From contig JAUZTG010000024.1 in assembly GCA_030734395.1 (NCBI GenBank), positions 124,001 to 188,000 on the forward strand: a stretch of 64,000 bases of DNA, in the 5' to 3' direction. The stretch is from Sarocladium kiliense. Taxonomy: Eukaryota; Ascomycota; Sordariomycetes; Hypocreales; Sarocladiaceae. Below are positions 23,038-32,168 of the stretch, in pieces (positions within the stretch are counted from its first letter, which is position 1; every line of letters begins with the position of its first letter). A model generated the notes under the pieces. That model was not told where the DNA came from and made no database searches. It worked only from the letters and a program-made list of their open reading frames with translations. Made by a program: the position numbers and the translations under genes.

Positions 23038-24466
23038 GGTGGAGGCGAATAAGTTTGATATCCGATCCAGCGGCAAATGAAAGAAAGTAGTTAGTGAAAT
23101 GGAAAGAATGAAACAGGTAGGACTGGTGACCAAGGAGAAGGATTGAGCAGATTAGAGAAGTCCTCGAGGATATATATACGAGCTGGAGCGCCTTGGATGC
23201 CTCGTTGGATCCCAGACGTCTTCGCTTCTATTTCCAGCTTCAGTCATCGTTCCACAACGAATGACCAAAGCTTCCTTGCCATATTGCAGGGAGGCGCATG
23301 GCAAAGCCCTTTGATAGCCTGACTCGGCTGTAGACCAGAGCCCGTCCCATGTTGACGAAGCGCTGAACAAGGCCCCCCTTACCAGGTGCGAAACATCACC
23401 AAGATAGAGTCCCACCAGTTGTTCTTCTGGGCACGACCTCGCGACTCATACCGGTTTATGCTGGAATACACCGACCCGGAGGCGTCTCAGCGTGCGGCTC
23501 CAACAAAGTGTCGAGGAATAAGCGCCGGTTGGCGCCGAGAACGAGCCCCAACGTGGACAGGGATTCGCATGCCGCACCTACGCAGCGAGTAAAGTAGAAA
23601 GTGGGGTGCCGAGATCACCCTGCTTAATTTCGCTCTTATGATTCTCGAGGGTTTGACAGGCGCACGAAACAGCATTCGCAGTTCGCAGGGGTTGGCTGTC
23701 CCATTTCGGGGCCATGTGGGCATTGGCTGGCGACGAAAAGAGAAAAAAGAAGCATAAAGTGTGTCCAGAGGGTGAAACAATGACCCCCTGTGAAACCTGC
23801 CAATTCGGGTGCTCGCGGAGAGCTGTGATTGGCTCAGTTCAGGGTTATGCTTGTTCCCACCAATCGGGTCGCTGGTTACAGAGGAGGCGTTCCTGTTATA
23901 CAGACGAGGATGCGTGGCTCTTCTGGGCCTCTGGCTCCTCCAAGGGGGCATTGGGGCGGATCCGCTGTTCGTTTCGGTTCGTGCTGACCTGAACATGAAG
24001 TAAGAGTTGGTACTCTTAGTAGAGCTGGAGCCTCGCTCGGCTATCAAAGAGAAGAGGAGGCTATGCTGGAGGTTTGGTCGAATCGGACGATCCGGCCGCT
24101 TATCTGACCTTGTTTCCATGCTTGCGCTGGTCTCGCCACTGATCACCGTACGAGTCGCGATCGTGCGTCTCTGAAACAAGTCTGACTTGGGCACTGAACA
24201 GGGAGACCAGCATTCCGCTCGTGTACAATTTTGTGTGACTTTCCTGGTGAGCTGCGGAGGGGCCAACTCCGTCAGGGACCGAATATCTTCGCCAACTTTA
24301 TTCTTCGGGCGATTTCGCAGGAATTCGGCGTTCAACGCAATTTCAATGCAGTCTTGTTGTTGTTTCTGCGAGGAGTTACGAATCCCACGAATAGCGTTGT
24401 AGCGCGGACAACAGCGCTCAGCTGCTCGGCATTCAAAACCACTTGCCTCTGACAGAGAGCCCCCTC
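23038..24466. other. Divergent promoter region AA9 / tyrosinase-like gene
   Basis: This 1.4 kb region lies between two divergent starts. A 282-codon minus-strand open frame at 23487-24335 starts at TTG, is Arg/Ser/Pro-rich and shows no family feature, so it is not called. Otherwise only the AA9 TATA box is recognised. Confidence 0.5.
23170..23177 (-). promoter_or_regulatory. TATA box of the AA9 gene
   Basis: An alternating TATATATA run lies about 135 bp upstream of the AA9 ATG at 23037 on the minus strand, a usual core-promoter position. Confidence 0.55.
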
Positions 24467-25786
24467 ATGCGATTTCAGGGTCGTGGATCGACCATGAAGG
24501 CTCCCGCCATGGTGTCACAGCAGCAATATGATCATCTGCCGTTGTCGGAGGAGTCTTGTGAGGCGAGCTCGGCTGAGAAAGGCTTCAGGAGATCATCGGG
24601 CCCGTCATTGTCGCGGTACACCAAAATAGCAGCACTGATCGGCGCAGCAGTCGTTGGGTTGGTGGCAGTCTTCGCACTGGGCTACGCCTCGGGATATCGA
24701 AGTGGTGGCAACACATCCGAAGCACCACCAGCGCAAACCCCAGCAGCAGAAGCATCGAGTAACTGCACAGAGCCACTCATACGAAAAGAATGGCGCAGTC
24801 TATCCAAAGAGGAAAAGAAGGGCTATCTCGATGCTTTCCAGTGCTTCATTGATTCACCCTCTCAGCTAGGGATGAATGGCTCACTTTACGATGACTTCTC
24901 CTGGGCGCACAATTTAGTCGCACATAGCAGTGAGGACTTCTTCCTCGAGCATGCCATTCACGAAATTGATCTAACAATCACGCGCTGCAGCTCATGGTAA
25001 GGCTCCTTTCTTGACCTGGCATCGGCGGTTCATCTCGGTATACGAGACAACACTCAGACGGACTTGTGGCTATGAAGGTGCTGTACCGTAAGTAAGCCTT
25101 CTTCATAGACAACCCAAAGTTGAATGTGCTGACGGACCACCAGGTTCTGGGACTGGAGTTTGGACTGGGAGGATCTCCCGAACTCCCAGATCTTCGACAG
25201 CGAGCTCGGTTTCGGGGGAGATGGCGACCCGAAAGCCGAAAAGATCGGATATGCACATTGCGTCACAGACCTTCCGTTTAAGGGACTGAAGCCACAATGG
25301 CGAGGCAGCGAGTACGAGCCTCATTGTCTCACGCGGTCGTTCAATGATGATGGCTGGGTTGGGCATTTCGTGAACCCTGAGTCGCTGGCCGAGGTTCTGT
25401 CGGAAGAGACGTACAAGGAGTTCTTCCTAGCCTTGGAATTGAGAGCGCACGATATCATCCCCACTGGAGTCAGGGGCGACTTCATGGCTTTCACGGCACC
25501 GAATGGTGAGTTCTCTGTACCTTCTAACTGACCACCAGATCAACGCTGACTTTTGCAAGACCCGATATTTTATCTACACCACTCGCAGCTCGATCGATTA
25601 TGGTGGCTTTGGCAAATGAGAGACAAGAAAGCCAGGACAAAAGATTATGGTGGCGAGGGCGATGGGGAGAAGGAAGTTGCCCTCACTGATACCTTGCCGC
25701 TTGCTGGTCTTGACGCGGATGTGACTGTGGCCGATATTATGGATACCGAGGCCGGCGGCTTGTGTTATCGCTACATGTATATCTGA
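24467..25786 (+). CDS. Membrane-anchored tyrosinase-like protein
   Basis: This has a tyrosinase/polyphenol-oxidase central domain, the dinuclear copper fold that oxidises phenols. There are four exons: 24467-24929, 24991-25087, 25144-25505 and 25560-25786. The introns are 61, 56 and 54 bp. The product is 382 aa. A second ATG at 24494 is also possible. One membrane helix (about 53-75) follows a short cytosolic tail, giving a type II anchor like UstYa/UstQ-type proteins of fungal cyclic-peptide pathways. The CuA side is intact: AHNLVAHSTHGKAPFLTWHRRF. The CuB side has one histidine in LRAHDII and the pair in DPIFYLHHSQLDRLWWLWQ. The position four residues after the first CuB histidine, normally His, is Pro. 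The first splice join restores THGK, strongly supporting that intron. Confidence 0.88.
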
Positions 25787-26189
25787 TGAAAGGTGTCTAG
25801 CATGCAGGCATGTACAACTGTTGCGAGATAAGGAAGGGATTCTGTCGCTGTTGGCTGGCATGCGCTGTTGGTTGACACGCGCTGTTGCCTAATCACGCAT
25901 GCTTTCGTATAAACCCGCCCTGCGCTGTCCTGAACCCCTCTCGACTTTCCCATCTTCATTCAAAGAAAGCTGCGCGTGGGCAGTCCAGTAGATACGGTAT
26001 ATGTGGACCAACTATCTCTTTGAAGTGTGTTGAAAGCGCTCATCGCGTTCTAGACACTGGTGAAGAGCTTGGTGCAAATACTCCCATGTTTCCCGTGTGT
26101 GAAGTCGTTTAAGAGTGTGCCTTGGGCTCCGAAGCAAACACTGAGCCAGCCATTGCCGCCTTGGACGATTGGACAGACCCTTAGGCAGT
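25787..26189. other. Spacer between the tyrosinase-like and orphan genes
   Basis: This 403-bp spacer separates two same-strand genes. No further gene was seen. Confidence 0.5.
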
Positions 26190-27533
26190 ATGGCTTCACC
26201 AGCCGAGACCGAGGCGGTGCCAGAGCTCCTAAGCGGTTCGAGCATGCTCTTCCTCAAGCAAGGTTTGTAATCTCACAGACTCGCAAGCCATGGTGACTGG
26301 TTCCTCGTTGAGTTACATAATTAACTGTCCATAGGTCCTCATTGTTGGGGTGGACATCCTCAGATCTCCCACCTACCACATGACAGCGAGGGTCTATTCT
26401 GGCTTGAGGAACTCCTGAGTGGCAAGACATGCGCTCCAGATCAGCCCCCATATTCGTTTCTGCTCCGCAGCTTTGTCCAGTGGCACCCTTGTTTCGACGT
26501 TGTGGACTTTACCCCATATAAGCATGTTGTCTCGGGATGGGTGATTGACATCGATTGCGAACGCATAGTGTGGATGAAACCTCACCAAGCATTCTCTGTG
26601 CCCTTAGCACTTGCCCATGAGCGACGTTTGCAGGCTGCGGACTTCAAGCTGATGGATCTATTGCCCGCTCCAGACATGGCCGACACGCGATTTCCAGGTC
26701 CTCATTGGAATGTCAAGTTGTCGTTGCAGGCAACGAGAAAGCGCAATCTCTGCAAGGTCCTCATTCAGGATTTGGTGGATAGGAGAAGCTTTCTGTTCCG
26801 GTATCCTCAAAGCATGGCTACCATTCGACGACATGGAGTTGCCATGGCGCGTATCGCAGCTTTGGACTTTTCGATCACTGCAAACGTGCCAAAATCACGC
26901 CGAAAGCGTACCCAACGCACTTGGGGCCCGATATCTTCGCACCAACGCCTCATCGAGCCAGAAGGCGGCCTTTTCGAAGTTGGGCGAACACGTTTCTACA
27001 TAGTACAAGATCTTGGGATCGGGCTCCAAAGCATACGTGAGCATATAGCCCAAGACCAGCAAAATGACTCCGCTAGTTGTTCTCGCGGCTCCTGCGACGC
27101 CTTTGCGATTCTGACACAAACCATGATAGTTTTGCTCCAGAGGAAGTCAAAGAATGAACTATGGTCTACACAGCCTCAAGCACTCTTGGACAAGGACCTG
27201 AAGCTTCGAAACCCTGCGCTTGACCTACTGCTCTGGGCGACAGAACCAGTCTCTCAAACGCCTTCACTTACCAAACTCCATAAACTCCCTCTCGAGGTAC
27301 AGGACATGATAGTTCGCGAATCATCGCTGTCACTTCTAGCTGCAGCACACATCAGTTGCACGATGGGGCTGGGCTTGATAGGTCCCAACTTCACCAAAGC
27401 AGACTGTGGTTATGAAACCGTGAATCGAAAACATGCCGGTCGGACAGCCGGGTTGGTTGTCGTGTCAAAGGTTTTACTCGGATCCGATGATAACGTATTG
27501 TACTACAGCACTGAGGGAAGATTCACGAAGTGA
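26190..27533 (+). CDS. Unrecognised fungal protein, 423 aa
   Basis: There are two exons, 26190-26262 and 26335-27533, with a 72-bp phase-1 intron (GTTTGT...CCATAG). The displayed open frame starts at GTG (26502). Reading upstream, the frame stays open to the acceptor, and a short first exon supplies MASPAETEAVPELLSGSSM. The spliced protein is continuous, with rich coding-like composition (for example LFWLEELLSG, FLLRSFVQWHPCFDVVDF). No signal peptide or membrane helix is visible. A basic patch, KSRRKRTQR, lies mid-protein. The C-terminal segment KLPLEVQDMIVRESSLSLLAAAHISCTMGLG resembles a module seen at the end of many uncharacterised fungal proteins, somewhat like a degenerate F-box (LPxEVQDMI). 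I cannot name a function. It is 403 bp downstream of the tyrosinase-like gene on the same strand. Confidence 0.72.
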
Positions 27534-29218
27534 CACCGTCACAGACCTATCAAGTTACGCTATTCCTGGCGTTCTCGTGAGAACAAGCAAGCCCCGTATG
27601 TCTGGTTGAGTGTTGTCTTTCTCTGCTGCTGTTCTGTCGTGGCAACAGCCTTCAATTCACCAGTGCCATCCGCCTTTAGGCAGACTCAAGATGCAGCGAT
27701 GAAGTGAATTGTTTGACTCAGTCATGGGATCCACATTGCGTACTTTCATCATTGATGCTATGACTTGTACGGATGAGACAGGTGAGGCAGAAGTCCTTAA
27801 CATATCCTCGCAGCCCAAAAGAACTTTGTGGCACAGCATGAGGTAAATGCGTAACCGAGGAGCCGCAGGTGACGGTTCACCAAAACGGCTTGGCATACGA
27901 CAGCAGCGTATGCGATGACCCGTCTTACGGCCGAGTCGCAAAAGGCGTCGCAAAGGCCGGTATGCAGCTGGATTGACGAATTCCCCGATTCGTCGTTAGG
28001 ATGAGCGGTGCTCGCAATGGTCGCCCTGCACGTGCAGAGTAAGATGTCAGCTATTGGAACACATGCGCTCGATTTAAGCTTATGCTTTACTCATACTGTT
28101 GCGATTAAGCATAAAACTGTATCATAGTTTAAAGAGATCGTCAGCCACGCGAAGGCACGAATTGCCTTGCCGTAGACGAAACACCCCGCGCCGATGATGA
28201 GTTTAAAAGCAAGCCTAGGCCTATTCTACCAATTCGTGTATGCAAGTGATACACTTCTGTGCCTTAGGTAATATTGTCTAGAGCATCTGAAGACAAGCAA
28301 ACACTATGATTAGACTTCGTTTCAGACTTCAGCCGCAGTTGGCGATCGCTTCGCCACTCAGGCACCGTTTGTATGGGGGGATCTGGCAGTTCAACACCAC
28401 CAAGCCGACTCTATCTGCGTGGCGGCGCAGCATGATCGGCACCCGACCTCCACCTACGTCACAATAGCGGCAGTTCGATCAACCCATGTCCTCATGCTGC
28501 CTAGTATTGCACGAATTACATCTTTCGGGATATAGCAGACTCATGCAGTCGATCGTGGAACGTGGTCGCTGATGGAGGGGACCCTTACACACATCTCAGC
28601 TGTGCCTGCAGCGATGATGATGATCGCTAAATCTCCGTGACACTACGGACGCTCGTTCTTGTCAGACCTTCCGCATGTGGCTGGTGGTAAATGTGACACG
28701 AGGCTGGTATGCTTTCAACTTAGACTTGCGTCGTGGCGAACAGGCTGCTTGTGTCTTTTCGAGCAACTCGTCAATTCAGCTGTTGAGAGATCTTCACCGA
28801 AGCTACTGACTCGGGAAGACGATGGACGGATTCTTAGTCAGTCACCGACATCGTCGCGAAATGAGTGGACGGTGATGCTTCGTCATTGGCTTCATTCGGA
28901 GGAACATTGCTCTGATTCTTACGAGGCAAGACGATATGCGCAGTGATGAAGGCGTGCGAGAGATTCTCAAGGTGGACCAGCGGTCAGAAGCTTCACTCGA
29001 CTTGTCGGACTCTAGCAGAGCCCAAGGTCATCACGAGGTGAACTCAAGGCCTCGGATCAGGTATATAAGGAGTAGATGATCCCTCTCGAATTCTAATATC
29101 CCAATCACTTCCAGCCCAACAACAACTACTACCACAGCCTTCAAAGACCCAAACCAACTTCACTCTTCCACTCACTTCTTCTTCTTCAACTTCAAAAACC
29201 CCCCAAACAACCGCCAAC
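27534..29218. other. 1.7 kb gene-free region
   Basis: No supported gene, tRNA or repeat was found. The last 120 bases form a C/T-rich leader for the small secreted protein, preceded by a TATA box. Confidence 0.5.
29062..29068 (+). promoter_or_regulatory. TATA box of the small secreted protein gene
   Basis: TATATAA lies 157 bp upstream of the ATG at 29219 and is followed by a long C/T-rich leader, a typical strong fungal promoter layout. Confidence 0.6.
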
Positions 29219-29729
29219 ATGCAGTTCTCCAGCATCATCACTTCCCTCATCGCCGCCGCTGCTGCCGTCACCGCCGCTGCCACTCCCCAGCAGGAGCCTT
29301 CCGTCGGCCGCCGCGCTGTCGCTGATGTCGAGGCATCTGCTAAGACTCAAATCTCCGCGATGGAGGCTAACGGCTGCGACCTTTTTGGTATGCTTGATCC
29401 TTGAACTCACAATCCTCTCTAGTGGCTGCGAGTTGAACAGTCGGGACTAACACACCCTGCTAGGCTGCATCTCTGGATACGCTGGCAGCATTGGTATCTG
29501 CGCCATTGCCCTCATCGAGCCCAGTAAGTGACGATCTTGAAGCACAAGATGAACTGGAAAAGTGTCTAACGAGAAACCTTAGCTCCTGCCGGCGAGATTG
29601 CTTGCATCGCTGCCATCATCCAGCAGGGCGGCAACCCTGTAAGTTCATTCTGCAAATCTCAAAAGACTTGACCAAGACCAAACCACTGACCCCCCCCTCC
29701 AGCCCGCCTCTTGCAACGGCTGCTTGTAA
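29219..29729 (+). CDS. Small secreted protein with six cysteines, 103 aa
   Basis: There are four exons: 29219-29387, 29464-29523, 29583-29638 and 29703-29729. The introns are 76, 59 and 64 bp, and all junctions have GT-AG ends with consistent phase. The signal peptide is residues 1-21 (MQFSSIITSLIAAAAAVTAAA). A short region with GRRA, a possible Kex2-type dibasic site, follows. The mature core has six cysteines in GCDLFGC, GICAIA, IACIAA and SCNGC. Pattern and size resemble a recurring fungal small secreted family with a PPxxCxxC end, possibly related to fungal calcium-binding or saposin-like effectors, but I am not certain. Exon 4 supplies only eight residues and the stop, so the gene is easily missed by open-frame scans. 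Confidence 0.78.
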
Positions 29730-30149
29730 ATGCAACGAGTCGAATAGAACGATACAGCAATACTCTCCACCGGGTCGTGTTCATGTCGACCTCCCGTTGG
29801 CTGGTGCAAATGCAAGAGCTGCTGTGTCGTGAGACTGAAAAGGACGAAGGGAGATGTATATATAGACAACGAGTTGTGTACAAAGAAGTGGTCGAGTATG
29901 TTACGATATAGTTCTCTCGTTTAGTGCGGTAAATGAATCGATTCGACAACATAGTCAACTATTGCCCTCTCAGTCGTGACAAGTATCATGTGCGGCAAGT
30001 CTTCATGTAACTCCGGGCCAAGTTCGACACAAAACATACAACTATTATATCTGGCTTATCATACAGGGTCGGAGCAGGACTCATCCGACTGCTCCCTTGG
30101 TATATGGCAAACAAACACAAAAAGCACCTGCCCATTCAGCTGGTACGAT
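29730..30149. other. Convergent intergenic region
   Basis: This 420-bp region lies between two stop codons and should hold 3' UTRs. No other feature was seen. Confidence 0.5.
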
Positions 30150-31278
30150 CTAACCGCGCATCATCACCATTCCCTCCTTGATCTTCTTCATCATACTTGG
30201 CGTGATAGGATCCCTGCCCTGTTCGTAAGCCGCCTCCTTTCGCTCCCCAGCAAACCATGTAGTGATATCCAGAGCATCACCCGCGAACGCGTCCTTTTTG
30301 CCTTTGAATGTGATGGCACCTCGGCTTTTGAGCGTCTTAAACGCCGCGGACCATCCCCATGGGTCGTCCTTGTCAAGATTGGGCATCGTCGTAGCCGGAG
30401 TTGCTTCAATCATGGACTTTGGAACATCCACAACTGTGATGCCTCTGCGCTTTGCCGTAGCAACGAGGTAGAAGTCGAGGTTGCGGGAGGTCCATTTGAA
30501 GTTCTTTGCCTGCGAGGCTTTGGGGCTCTCCATGAGGCTATCCTCCCTAAAGCGCTCCGAAAGGTCCATCCACATAGTGATGATCCAGCCAATGTTCCGT
30601 GGCTGCCATGCGTTCTCTCCCTTGGCAGAAGCATGGGATTCCAGAGCTGCCGTAGCAGCCAGAGGCGCCCTCGAAAGCACATCAATGGATTTCTTGACCA
30701 TTTCGCCATCATCGCACATGGAGATGGCTCCACCAGCACCAAAGAGCAAGAACATGGGCAGGGCCTCGATGACCACCCACATCTCATGCCAGTCTTTGGC
30801 ACTGAAAGCTTCATCAAAGTCCGTCATGAGGTTTCGCAACACCTCAAGAGCGCCGTAGCTGGCTTGGTCGTTGAAAGTGTACATCTTGAAGGAGACTGGA
30901 TCACGAACATCCGTCATGGCGCCGGCGACGGTTTCCTTGATCATGGCCACGTCGGAGAAGACATAGGGGTGAGATGGCTATCATCCGCAGGCTTGTTGCA
31001 GGGACATTTCTTGTCTTTGCCGCACGCCGTCTTTTTGGCTGGCTTCTTTCCACCCCAGTTCCTGCAGCCATCGGGCCTGCAGAAAGTCGTCCAGGCATAG
31101 GCCTCGGCAGGGTCCTTTGTGACAGTCCAGTAGTGAGCATCGAGGTTGCGAGAGGCAGAGACTTTGGCCCAGCGATGAGACCGTGACGCAATCTTCTTCT
31201 CAGCAGCAGCATCCAGGGCCGGATCAGCTGCAGGTGGCGCTGTTTCTCACCAGCGTCAGATTTCCGCTTTGGGGGCAT
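30150..31278 (-). pseudogene. Frame-broken gene of an uncharacterised fungal family
   Basis: Three successive reading frames look coding. Frame one gives the start MPPKRKSDAG from the ATG at 31278. A second frame, from about 31245, gives ASRSHRWAKVSASRNLD, then a Cys-rich part TFCRPDGC...KKCPCNKPADD. A third frame, from about 30975 to the stop at 30150, gives HPYVFSDVAMIKETVAG, SFKMYTFNDQASYGALEV and the rest. Together they match a fungal family I recognise only by its pattern: an RW-x-VSAS-x-N-x-D block, then CNKPA...HPYV, then MYTFNDxxxYGxLEV. It has no known function. Each switch needs one missing base. A splice explanation fails: the only GT-AG option at the first site is 23 bp, and none works at the second. 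Either the gene is a recent pseudogene or the sequence has two one-base errors. Confidence 0.6.
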
Positions 31279-32168
31279 TTTGGAGGCAAAAGATGGTATG
31301 TATTGATCAAAGAGAGGAGTGATTGCAGCTAATAATTGGATTCTGAACTGGTTGTGGCAATTGCTTCTCTTGAATCACCAGATGCTTGCCCAATTGTTCA
31401 CGCGTGACGCGTCTGGGATCAACAGCTGTGACATGACATGCTCATTAGGCGACGCCAGGACCGACGCCTGGACCCTGGACCTTCAGGTGCACCTAACCCT
31501 GGCTTCCGGGGTCCAATCCATGAAGCCACCAATCGGCAATACGGAGAAAGTAAACGTACATCATCGAGACTGATAAGGCGATGGTACTGACGTAGAGACT
31601 GGCTGGCTGAAGCAAGTTCCCAAAGTGAGGCTGCTGAACAGCAGTTGACGAGCCAGAAACACCTTGTGCCAGCCCAGTAGTTCACTGACATGCAGTTTGG
31701 GGTAGGTTCCAGTAAAGACCGCGAGCGATCAGGGACCAGGATGAACCTATTGTAGGTTCCTGCGGGGCATTTATCTACTGACCCTGGGTGCCCTAACAAT
31801 AGAAATACCCACGCCCAGGCAGGTTGCTAGGGGACCTAGGACTACCTAGGCACCGTTCATGCTCATGCCGCGTCTCTGCATGAAGTCTCCAAAGTCTGCG
31901 CACAGGCACAATTCTCATAGGAACTTTATTCCCAGCCTTACTTATGCGACGACACCGACTAGATATCTAATTGACATCCATCCTTTTCGATCGACTTGCA
32001 ATTGTGCTCCCTCCTAGGCCTCTTTCCGTGGGTATCCATCCTCTTGGCGTGCGACGTCCCGCTGCGAGGACCCGACAGTGCCAGCAAGCCAAAACTCCAA
32101 ACGCTGTCCCCCCTGCAAAAGCAAGCATTGCCATCATAAAGTCATAGACACCTTCAAATTACACAACG
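31279..32168. other. Intergenic region upstream of the frame-broken gene
   Basis: This 890-bp region has no supported gene. Confidence 0.5.

Noticed and set aside
23487..24335. 282-codon minus-strand open frame between the AA9 and tyrosinase-like genes
   Set aside because: Starts at TTG, is rich in Arg/Ser/Pro, shows no domain, and lies where promoters of two divergent genes are expected.
14961..29218. Possible transposon relics or RIP-damaged repeats in the long spacers
   Set aside because: I saw no terminal repeats, transposase or reverse-transcriptase fragments, nor the AT-rich, TpA-loaded look of RIP. A dinucleotide (RIP index) calculation would be decisive, but I could not run it.
31228..31250. 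23-bp GT-AG 'intron' that would repair the first break of the frame-broken gene
   Set aside because: Far below the 46-bp minimum seen in this window, and it would not repair the second break.
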